From assembly GCA_017473705.1 (NCBI GenBank), contig JAFUJQ010000044.1, forward strand, positions 1 through 64,000: 64,000 nt of DNA, read 5' to 3'. Below the pieces are notes generated by a model, which saw only the letters and a program-made list of their open reading frames with translations, did no database searches and was not told the DNA's origin. Source of the DNA: Bacteroidales bacterium. Lineage in GTDB: Bacteria > Bacteroidota > Bacteroidia > Bacteroidales > UBA932. Of the stretch, positions 17,269-25,550 are shown piece by piece (position 1 is the stretch's first letter; every line of letters begins with the position of its first letter). A program made the position numbers and the translations under genes.

Positions 17269-19144
17269 CAGCAGATATCTGGTGTTCTTCCTTTTGCTTC
17301 TGGCATTGTCATGTTCCCCTTACAGGAAGATGCAGAAGATCATGAACAGGGAAGTGGAGATGGGACTCTCCATTCCAGAAGAGAAACCGGCCGAAGACCT
17401 AGAGGATGATGTTGAGATAGACAGTATCAGAGGGACCTTGTCGGACGGTCCGTTGATAATGAATGCCATCAGGGACTCGGAAACAGGAGAGATGGTTGCA
17501 ACTGATGTCATCCGGGCTTCCAAAGTGACTGCACGTTTTCGCAATGTGGCCGAAAGGGCAGGATATGTGTCCATAAGTTTCGACATCACGGTTCCTGCCG
17601 GAATGTCTGATTCGCAATGGCAGCTCAAGATAAATCCTTTCATGAGGATAGTCAATGATACGGTAGCGCTTGATCCTGTATATATCACCGGTTCCCGTTA
17701 TAGGGAGGCGCAGCTGAGAGGCTATGAGCGCTACAAGGCATTTCTTTCAACCATAATTACCGATACTGCAGACTTCATCAGGATACATCAGCTGGAAGTG
17801 TTCCTCGAGAGGCATTTCCCCGAAACATATGCCATGAAGAATGATTCTTCATTTATATCAGAACCTATGGCGGAGAACCTTTTCGGAGTCACCCAGAGAG
17901 ATGCCCTGAAACATTACACAAGGCATCTGAAATGGAGCAGGAACGAGCGTCGCAAGCTCAAGGCCGGCAGTATCTATGAACGATATGTAAAGGATCCCAT
18001 ACGGATGGAGGGCATAAGGTTGGATACGGTGCTGACTGATGCTTCCGGTGATTTCATCTATCGGTATGAACATACGTTCCGAAGCAGACCCGGGCTTCGC
18101 AAGGTGGTGGTCTTCCTGCAAGGAAGTCTTTATGAGAGAGGAGAATGTAAGGCAGAATTGCCTTTCCCTGAAGAACTTACCTTCTATATCAGTTCGCTCT
18201 CCACGCTTGCCGATGACCGGGTAAGGTATAGAACCGTGATATATGAGAGAGTTGTTTATGACAATACGAAGGCTTTGATCGATTTTGCACAGGGAAAGTC
18301 AGATGTAGACACGCTTATGGGGAATAACGCTTCTGAATTGCGCCGGGTCAGGAAATGTGTGGATGATGTGCTGCAGCGGGAGGAATTTGCCTTGGATTCC
18401 CTTGTCATCGTGGCTTCCTGTTCGCCCGAAGGTCCGTATGAAATAAACAGAAGACTTTCAAAGGCCAGGTCGGAGGCAGTTCTGGAGTATATGTCTGAGT
18501 ATGTTCCCGTGGAATGGAGAGACAGCATGAGGGCTTCTGAGCTTCCGGAGAACTGGAAGCAGATGGCTTTGATCATTGAGCATGATACCATTCTGCCCAC
18601 TCAATCCCGAAAGACTGTTCTGAAGATGATAGAAAAGATGAAGAATCCGGATGAGACTGAACGGAGCTTGTCCCAGCTGCCTGAATACAGATATATGCGT
18701 GAGAAGATATACCCGCAGTTGCGAAGTGTGAGATTTGACTTCTATATGCATAGAGTCGGCTTGCAGAAGGATACGGTCCATACAACTGAGATTGATACTC
18801 TTTATATGAAGGGCCTCCAGGCTTTGAAGGACCTTGACTACAAGACCGCCGTACGCATTCTCCGCCCGTATGATGACTATAATGCGGCGTTGGCGTTCAT
18901 GTCTGCAGATTATAATCACTCTGCGCTGGATGTGCTCGACAGGCTGGACGACAGAAGTGCCAAGGTGTGCTACCTGAAAGCAATGGTCCTTGCCAGAATG
19001 GGACAGATGGGGGAAGCCTTGAAATACTTTGACCTGTGTCTGGCTTATGACCCGTCCCTTGAATATAGGGCAAACCTTGATCCTGAAATGTATGATTTGA
19101 TAAAGACTCGCAATAACACTTTAAAACCAAACAGTTATGATTAA
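17258..19144 (+). CDS. DUF3868/OmpA-like lipoprotein of the fimbrial locus
   Basis: This 628-residue protein has a lipoprotein signal (YLVFFLLLLALSCSPYRKM). Two beta-rich regions, about residues 35-150 and 235-345, are similar in style to each other. Next comes an OmpA-like segment (VIVASCSPEGPYEINRRLSK, about residue 385), then C-terminal tetratricopeptide-like helices (YKTAVRILRPYDDYNAALAF). This combination is the usual partner of DUF3575 in Bacteroidales fimbrial operons. The ATG at 17258 is chosen over the TTG at 17252. It overlaps the fimbrillin gene by 8 bases, showing tight coupling. Function is inferred from context. Confidence 0.75.
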   Translation: MCSDSRYLVFFLLLLALSCSPYRKMQKIMNREVEMGLSIPEEKPAEDLEDDVEIDSIRGTLSDGPLIMNAIRDSETGEMVATDVIRASKVTARFRNVAERAGYVSISFDITVPAGMSDSQWQLKINPFMRIVNDTVALDPVYITGSRYREAQLRGYERYKAFLSTIITDTADFIRIHQLEVFLERHFPETYAMKNDSSFISEPMAENLFGVTQRDALKHYTRHLKWSRNERRKLKAGSIYERYVKDPIRMEGIRLDTVLTDASGDFIYRYEHTFRSRPGLRKVVVFLQGSLYERGECKAELPFPEELTFYISSLSTLADDRVRYRTVIYERVVYDNTKALIDFAQGKSDVDTLMGNNASELRRVRKCVDDVLQREEFALDSLVIVASCSPEGPYEINRRLSKARSEAVLEYMSEYVPVEWRDSMRASELPENWKQMALIIEHDTILPTQSRKTVLKMIEKMKNPDETERSLSQLPEYRYMREKIYPQLRSVRFDFYMHRVGLQKDTVHTTEIDTLYMKGLQALKDLDYKTAVRILRPYDDYNAALAFMSADYNHSALDVLDRLDDRSAKVCYLKAMVLARMGQMGEALKYFDLCLAYDPSLEYRANLDPEMYDLIKTRNNTLKPNSYD

Positions 19145-20090
19145 AAAAATTCATTTCGCAGCCGTTGCTGCAGCATTTGCCTTCGCAGGATGTGCGGAAG
19201 GCCAGATTGATGTACTTTCTCAGAATGAAGAATCTGATGAGATTGTTGAACTTACGGTCAATATCACCGATGACCTGACCAAGACTACAGGGCAGGAGTA
19301 CCTGGACAACATCGTGAATGATGTGCAGATCTTCGTCTTCAACCGTTATGGAGTATATGAAACCTCAGCTACCGGGGAAGGACGCAGTGTGACATTTTCG
19401 TGTACCCGGGGACACAAGCAGATTGTCGCTCTTGTCAATGCAGAGCCGGAGACCGATGTGAAGAACATTGATGACCTGAAGGGCAGGACTTCCGATCTTG
19501 CCAATGTGGGCAAAGGTGAGCTTGTCATGGTGGGCAGTACTGAAGCGGACCTTCCTGAGTCATCTCCAGTCAGCATAAAGGTGGCCAGACTGGCTTCGAT
19601 GGTGGTCCTGAAGTCTGTCTATCTTGATTTTGCTCTGGCCCAGCACAGGCAGCTGAGTTTTGAGATATCATCGGTCTACATGATCAATGTTGCTGGTGAT
19701 AAGGCTTATATGAAGGATAATGAACCGTCAATATGGTATAACAAAGGTCTGTGTGACCCAGGAACTACTCTGGCGCATCTTTATGACTCTGTTGAGGATG
19801 GAACCTTGATCTCCCAGGGACTCAAGTACGAAACCAACCACTATTTCTATTGCTACCCTAATGATACTGCGACCAAGACGCGCCTTGTCATAGAAGCCCT
19901 TATTGGCGGTAACAAGTATTACTATCCTATAACATTGGATAAGTTGCAGTCCAATAACATGTATTCATATGATGTGACGATAACACGTCTGGGGTCTGAT
20001 TCACCTGATGTGCCTGTGGAGGAGGCTGCAGTGACATATACTGTTTCATTGGAGTCCTGGACTTTAAGCCAGGGTTCGAAGCAGATCTAG
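19137..20090 (+). CDS. Fimbrillin-type lipoprotein (FimA/Mfa1 family)
   Basis: This 317-residue protein has a lipobox FAFAGC (Cys19). An N-terminal domain with VELTVNITDDLTKTTG and VNDVQIFVFNRYGVY, then HKQIVALVNAEP, is the classic P. gingivalis FimA/Mfa1-like fold. Such subunits are exported as lipoproteins, trimmed at the surface by a protease and polymerised by strand exchange. The C-terminal strand region (AVTYTVSLESWTLSQGSKQI) would supply the donor strand. It is followed by the anchor-type gene. Whether it is the main shaft or a minor subunit is not decidable; no second fimbrillin is nearby. Confidence 0.82.
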   Translation: MIKKIHFAAVAAAFAFAGCAEGQIDVLSQNEESDEIVELTVNITDDLTKTTGQEYLDNIVNDVQIFVFNRYGVYETSATGEGRSVTFSCTRGHKQIVALVNAEPETDVKNIDDLKGRTSDLANVGKGELVMVGSTEADLPESSPVSIKVARLASMVVLKSVYLDFALAQHRQLSFEISSVYMINVAGDKAYMKDNEPSIWYNKGLCDPGTTLAHLYDSVEDGTLISQGLKYETNHYFYCYPNDTATKTRLVIEALIGGNKYYYPITLDKLQSNNMYSYDVTITRLGSDSPDVPVEEAAVTYTVSLESWTLSQGSKQI

Positions 20091-20106
20091 TCGGGAGGAC
20101 GTGAGG

Positions 20107-20883
20107 ATGAAGCTGAAGGGAATACTTTTGATCGGATACTGCCTGATGTGTGGTGCCGGATGTTCTGTCAAGGAAGACAGGATGGAGTGTCCATGCCGTC
20201 TGGTTCTGGACCTGAGCGGGGTTGATACAGCCATGGTGGAGGAGGCTGATCTATATGTGTCCACCTCCCGTGGCTTCATCCTCAATGATACTTTGGACAT
20301 CCTGAATCTGGAAAAGGAGTATGAACTTTCTATCCCTAAAGGCAAGACCGGGGTCTGGGTATATGGAGGGGCGGACGGATATGATCCGGGTCCGGAAGGA
20401 CTGAAAATCCCGTATGGAGAAGACTGCCCCGAAATATTCATGCATATGGATTCTTTTGATGCATCAGGTGAACAGTATTATGAAAAGGTCCTTTTAAGAA
20501 AGAACCATTGCGTCCTGACCATCTACCTTCATGCGGAAATTGACTTGGACTTCGATGTGGCCATTACAGGTGAGGTGGATGGGTATGACAGCGAGGGCAA
20601 TCCGTCCAAGGGCGATTTCAGATATGAACTGTCGTTTGAAGGAGATTCTGTCGCCAGAGCCATATTGCCTCGTCAGGAAGATGCATCGCTCAGACTTGAG
20701 ATTCTTGATAGTGACAAGACGGTCCGTGTGTTCTCTTTGGGCGAATATATCGAATCTTCCGGTTATGACTGGGGAAGTGACAACCTTGAGAATATTACGA
20801 TGATGCTTGATTATGCTTTGAGTTCAATCGGATTCAGTATTGAGGATTGGGAGGAAGAATACCACTTTGATGTCGTGATATAA
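20107..20883 (+). CDS. Fimbrial anchor/accessory lipoprotein (Mfa2/FimB family)
   Basis: This 258-residue lipoprotein (lipobox MCGAGC, Cys19) continues MECPCRLVLDLSG and ADLYVSTSRGFILNDTL, which fits the Mfa2/FimB family that anchors fimbriae and limits their length. It is the last gene of the locus, directly after the fimbrillin. The true start may be ATG 20107 or GTG 20101. No terminator is evident before the tRNA-Leu promoter. Confidence 0.8.
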   Translation: MKLKGILLIGYCLMCGAGCSVKEDRMECPCRLVLDLSGVDTAMVEEADLYVSTSRGFILNDTLDILNLEKEYELSIPKGKTGVWVYGGADGYDPGPEGLKIPYGEDCPEIFMHMDSFDASGEQYYEKVLLRKNHCVLTIYLHAEIDLDFDVAITGEVDGYDSEGNPSKGDFRYELSFEGDSVARAILPRQEDASLRLEILDSDKTVRVFSLGEYIESSGYDWGSDNLENITMMLDYALSSIGFSIEDWEEEYHFDVVI

Positions 20884-20924
20884 AGTAAAAGTGAAAAAAT
20901 AGTTCGTAATTAAAAAACATTTTA

Positions 20925-20932
20925 TATCTTTG
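20925..20932 (+). promoter_or_regulatory. -7 promoter box of tRNA-Leu
   Basis: TATCTTTG lies 14 bases before the mature tRNA 5' end, a normal spacing for a tRNA gene in this phylum. Confidence 0.65.
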
Positions 20933-20946
20933 TCGGACTTTTCCAA

Positions 20947-21027
20947 GCCCGAGTGGTGAAATGGTAGACACGCTCGTTTCAGGTGCGAGTGCTTCACGGC
21001 GTGTAGGTTCGACTCCTATCTCGGGCA
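20947..21027 (+). tRNA. tRNA-Leu (anticodon CAG)
   Basis: The acceptor stem GCCCGAG pairs with CTCGGGC (21020-21026). A long variable arm (TGCTTCACGGCGTG) marks a class II tRNA. The anticodon loop TTCAGGT gives CAG. CCA is not encoded. Confidence 0.95.
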
Positions 21028-21031
21028 CATC

Positions 21032-21068
21032 AAAAGAGGAAGAATTCTTGAAATTCTTCCTCTTTTTT
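21032..21068 (+). terminator. Rho-independent terminator after tRNA-Leu
   Basis: AAGAGGAAGAATT (21034-21046) pairs perfectly with 21052-21064, followed by a T-run. Confidence 0.92.
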
Positions 21069-21097
21069 GCTTACATTTACGGAAATTTCTGAAATAT

Positions 21098-22018
21098 ATG
21101 AAGATTGCTTTTCTTGATGCGGCCACTATGGGCAATGTGTCTTTTGAGCCTTTTGAGCGCCTTGGCGATTTTGTGTGCTATGAGAGCTCGACTCCTGAGG
21201 AGGCCCTTGAAAGAGTGCAGGATGTTGATGTACTGCTGGTTAATAAGGTGCTGGTAAACAAGGACTTGATTGATGCAGCTCCGAATCTTAAGCTTATATG
21301 CATTGCTGCTACCGGCGTTAATAACATTGATGTGGAATATGCGGCTTCAAAGGGAATACCTGTCCGCAATGCGGTCGGGTATTCCACCGATTCCGTAGTC
21401 CAGTCTACATTCATGCACATTCTGTCCCTTGTGGGCGGTGCGCCATATTTTGATGACAGTGTCAAGTCCGGCAGGTATTCCCGCAGCGGGATGTTCACTG
21501 ACCCGAACTGGAACTGGTGGGAACTGGCTGGAAAGACCATCGGTATCATAGGGCTTGGCAATATAGGCCGCAAGGTCGCAACAATAGCTGAGGCCTTCGG
21601 AATGAAGGTCTGCTATTATTCGACTTCTGGTACCGGACATTGCAAGGATTATCCTTGTCTTCCGCTGGAGGAACTTCTGGCTGAGTCGGATATCGTATCA
21701 ATCCATGCACCGCTTAACGAGAGGACGCTCAACCTCATAGGGGCAAAGGAGCTTGCGATGATGAAACCTACAGCATATCTTATAAATATGGGACGTGGAG
21801 CTATCGTAGTCGAGGCGGATCTTGCAGCAGCTGTAGATGCCGGTGTAATTGCAGGTGCGGGTATGGATGTCTTTGTCACTGAGCCTGTTCCGGAGGATCA
21901 CCCATATCTTAAGATGAAGCATCCTGAAAGGATGAGACTTGCTCCGCATGTTGCATGGGCGAGCATTGAGGCCCGCAGAAGACTGGTTGACATCATGGCT
22001 GAAAATATCTGCAAATGA
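21098..22018 (+). CDS. D-isomer-specific 2-hydroxyacid dehydrogenase
   Basis: This 306-residue NAD-dependent enzyme has the split catalytic domain and a Rossmann fold (GKTIGIIGLGNIGRKVATIA, about residues 145-164). The substrate arginine lies in ATGVNNIDVEYA to INMGRGAIVVEADL, and the catalytic pair includes the C-terminal APHVAWAS histidine. Similar enzymes act on glycerate, hydroxypyruvate or related acids; the exact substrate is not clear. Its stop overlaps the kinase start by 4 bases, so it is coupled to the two-component pair behind it. Confidence 0.85.
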   Translation: MKIAFLDAATMGNVSFEPFERLGDFVCYESSTPEEALERVQDVDVLLVNKVLVNKDLIDAAPNLKLICIAATGVNNIDVEYAASKGIPVRNAVGYSTDSVVQSTFMHILSLVGGAPYFDDSVKSGRYSRSGMFTDPNWNWWELAGKTIGIIGLGNIGRKVATIAEAFGMKVCYYSTSGTGHCKDYPCLPLEELLAESDIVSIHAPLNERTLNLIGAKELAMMKPTAYLINMGRGAIVVEADLAAAVDAGVIAGAGMDVFVTEPVPEDHPYLKMKHPERMRLAPHVAWASIEARRRLVDIMAENICK

Positions 22019-23094
22019 TGGTCGGCAGAGGGAACATAGAGAAGGATAAAATACTGGGGAGACTGATTTTCGGTGTTCTCTGGGTGGTGCTTTTCCTTAT
22101 TCCGATCATACAGGGCCTGGTCTATGACCAGGACGATATGGATTTTTTATGGAAACGTATCATTAGGTTCTGGATGTCATTGCTGCCGTTTCTGGTGGCC
22201 TTTCTGCTCCATCATAAGCTTTTGATCCCTATATATATCAAAAAGGAAAGATGGTTCAGATATGCATCTCTGATGCTTCTGTTGGTATCCTTTTTTGCTG
22301 TCGGACAATATTTCATACATAAGAACAGGGCCCCATTTCCTGACAGACAGTATGCGGAAAGGGATATGGTCCGTCAGCCACGTAGAGGGCCTAGTCCGGT
22401 ATTGATTGATTCATTTCTGCTGACGATACTGCTGAGCTTTGACATGGCTATGTCGCTGATTATGAAATACAGGAAGGCGGAGGTGGAGAGGCGACAGCTG
22501 GAGAGCATGCATTTACAGGATGAACTCAGATATCTCAAGTCTCAGATTGATCCTCACTTCTTCATGAATATGCTGAATAACATTCATTCGATGGTTGAGG
22601 TCAATCCTGAACTTGCGCAGCAGATGATTCTGGACCTGTCTAAGCTGATGAGATATGTCCTGTATGAAGGAAGTAATTCATATACGACTTTTGAGAATGA
22701 AGTGCTCTTCATATCCAAATATGTGGAACTTATGCGCCAGAGATATCCGTCAGACAAGGTTGTCATCGCTCTTGACGTTCCAGACAACCCGTCTGCCTCT
22801 GTCATGCTTCCGCCTCTGCTCTTCATTTCATTTGTGGAAAATGCATTCAAGCATGGGGTAAGTTACCTGCATCGGTCGGAGATTTATGTGTCATTGTCGG
22901 AGGACTCTGCAAAGGTGTGCTTCAAGTGCACGAATACCAGGATCCCATCAGACTCTGATGATGAGAATGAAGGTGGAGTCGGACTGGTAAATGTCCGCAG
23001 AAGACTTGACCTTCTGTATGAAGACCGTTATGTTCTTGATATAGACGAAACTGAGGAAAGATATAGTGTAAATCTGATAATACCGGGCCTATGA
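22015..23094 (+). CDS. LytS/YpdA-type sensor histidine kinase
   Basis: This 359-residue kinase has about four N-terminal hydrophobic segments (roughly residues 19-37, 53-67, 82-101 and 130-149). It then has a coiled linker and the His_kinase domain with QIDPHFFMNMLNN (phospho-acceptor His181), followed by an ATPase domain with FVENAFKHGV (Asn276) and GGVGLVNVRRRL. It has no separate extracellular sensor domain, so it may sense membrane or small-molecule signals. It overlaps both neighbours by 4 bases. Confidence 0.9.
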   Translation: MMVGRGNIEKDKILGRLIFGVLWVVLFLIPIIQGLVYDQDDMDFLWKRIIRFWMSLLPFLVAFLLHHKLLIPIYIKKERWFRYASLMLLLVSFFAVGQYFIHKNRAPFPDRQYAERDMVRQPRRGPSPVLIDSFLLTILLSFDMAMSLIMKYRKAEVERRQLESMHLQDELRYLKSQIDPHFFMNMLNNIHSMVEVNPELAQQMILDLSKLMRYVLYEGSNSYTTFENEVLFISKYVELMRQRYPSDKVVIALDVPDNPSASVMLPPLLFISFVENAFKHGVSYLHRSEIYVSLSEDSAKVCFKCTNTRIPSDSDDENEGGVGLVNVRRRLDLLYEDRYVLDIDETEERYSVNLIIPGL

Positions 23095-23804
23095 AGATAA
23101 AATGTCTTGCAATCGATGATGAGCCTATTGCTCTTGACAAGCTGAAGAATTATATAGAAAGGATTCCTTTCCTGGAACTCGTCGCCATGTGCTCAAGCAC
23201 TATGGAAGCCATGCAAGTCATGGCAGAAACTGAGGTGGATGCGATGTTTGTAGACATCAATATGCCGGATGTCAATGGAATGGAGTTCGTAAGGGCCTTG
23301 ACGGAACCTCCTCTTGTCGTGTTCACTACTGCATATTCGGAGTTTGCAGTAGACAGCTATAAGGTCCGTGCAGTCGACTATCTGTTGAAACCGTTCGGGT
23401 TTGAGGATTTCCAGAGGGCGGCATATAACCTTCAGAAGGCCATGCCGGTCAGCAGCGTAGCCAGGCCGGCAGAGGCAAAGGATTCTCTTTTCCTGAAGGT
23501 GGATTACCGTTATGTCAGGGTGGCCCTTGATGATGTCGTGTATGTCGAAGGAATGAACGAGTATCTGAAGTTTTATCTCTCTTCAGGAGATTCACTTCTT
23601 ACTCATACTACATTCAAGAATCTTGGTGAATCTCTTCCGGAACACTTCCTGCAGGTACACAGGTCATATGTCGTGAATATGAAACATGTCAAGGAGGTGG
23701 AGCGCTCCATCATTCTGATGGGTAATGGAGCGCGTGTGTCTGTCAGCGAAAGCAACAAGGATACCTTCATGCAGTATCTGCAGAAGCATTCCATCAGAAA
23801 ATGA
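23091..23804 (+). CDS. LytTR-family response regulator
   Basis: This 237-residue regulator has a receiver domain with acidic pair IDDEP (residues 8-12), phospho-acceptor Asp55 in FVDINMPDVNG, and Lys in LLKPFGFED. A C-terminal LytTR DNA-binding domain (KVDYRYVRVALDDVVYVEGM...FLQVHRSYVVNMKHV) follows. It is coded with the LytS-type kinase in the usual pair. Its targets are unknown; the adjacent dehydrogenase or the fimbrial operon are candidates by position only. Confidence 0.92.
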   Translation: MKIKCLAIDDEPIALDKLKNYIERIPFLELVAMCSSTMEAMQVMAETEVDAMFVDINMPDVNGMEFVRALTEPPLVVFTTAYSEFAVDSYKVRAVDYLLKPFGFEDFQRAAYNLQKAMPVSSVARPAEAKDSLFLKVDYRYVRVALDDVVYVEGMNEYLKFYLSSGDSLLTHTTFKNLGESLPEHFLQVHRSYVVNMKHVKEVERSIILMGNGARVSVSESNKDTFMQYLQKHSIRK

Positions 23805-23824
23805 CGCAGGCCTTTGCCCCATGC

Positions 23825-24385
23825 CTACTTCCATGTTTCGTATCTTGCTGCCCTTGAAAGTACAGCACCTTTCCCGAGGCAGTTTACTTGGGATATGATT
23901 TCTTTGACGGCAATTACGGTTTGTGAAATCTCCTCGGTCATCTTCTTGTAGTTGATATAGAAGATGACTTTGCTTTTTTCGTTTACCAGTACTGACACTT
24001 TCGCCCGGTAGGTCTGCAGTTCGATCTGATAATGCAGGCCTGCTTCCTCCATTGCAATAGTGATTGCCGCTTCGGCTGCAGATGATCTGATGTCCCTGGT
24101 TATCTTCTTTATTCTGGACTTGCGCAGGCATTCGGAAATCAGAGCAGCCATCTCCGGCTCTACGTCACGCCAGATGCGGTCCATCTCTTTCTGGTATTCA
24201 CTTGTCCATGAACTGAAGCGTCTTCTGTCGATCTTTGCAGTGTATTTGCGTTGAAAAGAACTGTACGCCTTGCGGAGCTGGTCGGATTCCGCCACGTCCA
24301 TTCCGGTTGCCACCAGATATGTGATGTTGTGCTTGATCTCCGCCTTGACGGCGGCTATCATAATATCTAAGACTTCCTGTTTCAT
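23825..24385 (-). CDS. Unknown protein, third member of MoxR/VWA cluster
   Basis: This 186-residue protein is not recognised. It is charged and mostly helical in look, without signal peptide or membrane segments. The N-terminal half is rich in Lys/Arg/Glu (AEIKHNITYLVATGMDVAES, KYTAKIDRRRF). The C-terminal part looks alpha/beta (ITIAMEEAGLHYQIELQTYR, KVIFYINYKKM). It lies 4 bases after the VWA gene on the same strand, so it is probably in one operon with the MoxR ATPase and the VWA protein and may be a client or adaptor of that pair. Confidence 0.6.
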   Translation of the reverse strand: MKQEVLDIMIAAVKAEIKHNITYLVATGMDVAESDQLRKAYSSFQRKYTAKIDRRRFSSWTSEYQKEMDRIWRDVEPEMAALISECLRKSRIKKITRDIRSSAAEAAITIAMEEAGLHYQIELQTYRAKVSVLVNEKSKVIFYINYKKMTEEISQTVIAVKEIISQVNCLGKGAVLSRAARYETWK

Positions 24386-24389
24386 ATGT

Positions 24390-25550
24390 CTATCCCAATT
24401 GCATTACACAGGTTCTTCCTGATTTCTCCATCCATTCTTTATGTGTCTTGAGACACATCTCATTTTCGCATACCCACAGTATGCCTGTCTTGAAACCGTC
24501 CGGTATCATTGGTTCGGGTGCATAACCGTCTGTCAGAATAACAAGACCGTCATACCCGTGTTCATGTGCATAGTCGACAGGTTCTTGAAACGATGTGCCG
24601 CCTCGACCTATGACCGGAGTCGTCTTGATGACCTTCTTCAGGCTCTGTACGGCGGTGATTCCACAGTCGAACTGTATGACATCAATCTTTTGGAAACCAT
24701 ATCTGAAAGCGCTGTTGATGACGCCATAGAAGTATTGAAGGCTTTTTGTCGGTATCGAACCAGACACATCGACAGCGACGAGCATCTTTGTGTCGAACTG
24801 TCTTACGCTTCCCATGTTCTGGAATCCGGTTCTCCTGTTTGGCTTCATCCTGGTCAGCTTCCTTCTTGATGAGATCACGCTGGCACGGAATCCTGCAAAA
24901 ATATGCCTCCAGTCGATCTTGGCCTTGAGGGAGTTCTGCAGAATCTCAGCAATGTCTCCTCCAAGCGATCCCCAGGATTTGGTTGAGGCGATTATTTCAT
25001 TGATCTGGATGGCCGTGAGATCGTCTTCATCCCACAGTTCCGCAAGATCACGGTGCCTGTCTCCCTGGCCCTCGCCCTTGTCGCCTTTCCCCTGATCTCC
25101 TCCACCGGCCTCCCTTTCATCTGTTTCATCTTCACCTCCGCCACCATTATCTGACATGCTTTCGACTTCTCGGGCGTACCACTCATAGTTCATGCCCTTT
25201 TTAAGACCCATCTCCTCCGGTGTCTCGATCCTGAATTGGGGATGACTGTAGTTGTCTCCGATCACCAGGTTGCTTCCGAGTCCCATCGCCCTCTGGCTGC
25301 AGCCTTCCGGACGCCTCTCGTACGGATGTTTCATCAGGATTCTCACAGCTTCGGCGCGCATGGCCTCCTCGAGGGCGCTATCAGACATCTCATCTACAAT
25401 GAGGGGGTTGTACTCGAGCCTTTTCCTGCCGCACCTGAGCGGGCATGCCATATTTGTGTTGGCTGTCAGCTCATGCAGGCAGAGGACCTGAAAGAGCGGT
25501 GGTTCCATTAGAAACCACTGCTCCATGATATGTGCATATCTTTTCTCCAT
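24390..25550 (-). CDS. VWA-domain protein (DUF2201/CoxE-like), partner of MoxR ATPase
   Basis: This 386-residue protein has an N-terminal helical domain like the DUF2201 metallopeptidase-like domain. Where relatives carry HExxH it reads AEAVRILMKHPYERRP, so the zinc site seems lost. An acidic/Gly-rich linker (about residues 135-170, DNGGGGEDETDEREAGGGDQ) follows, then a C-terminal von Willebrand A domain. Its metal-binding site is DVSGSI (Asp261), GGTSF and LTDG. MoxR-VWA pairs act as chaperone-like devices that assemble or activate other proteins. It sits directly downstream of the MoxR gene with no gap. Confidence 0.82.
   Translation of the reverse strand: MEKRYAHIMEQWFLMEPPLFQVLCLHELTANTNMACPLRCGRKRLEYNPLIVDEMSDSALEEAMRAEAVRILMKHPYERRPEGCSQRAMGLGSNLVIGDNYSHPQFRIETPEEMGLKKGMNYEWYAREVESMSDNGGGGEDETDEREAGGGDQGKGDKGEGQGDRHRDLAELWDEDDLTAIQINEIIASTKSWGSLGGDIAEILQNSLKAKIDWRHIFAGFRASVISSRRKLTRMKPNRRTGFQNMGSVRQFDTKMLVAVDVSGSIPTKSLQYFYGVINSAFRYGFQKIDVIQFDCGITAVQSLKKVIKTTPVIGRGGTSFQEPVDYAHEHGYDGLVILTDGYAPEPMIPDGFKTGILWVCENEMCLKTHKEWMEKSGRTCVMQLG

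Noticed and set aside
20881..20946. tRNA-Leu as an integration site
   Set aside because: No integrase gene or duplicated tRNA 3' end is seen downstream; a normal terminator and housekeeping gene follow.
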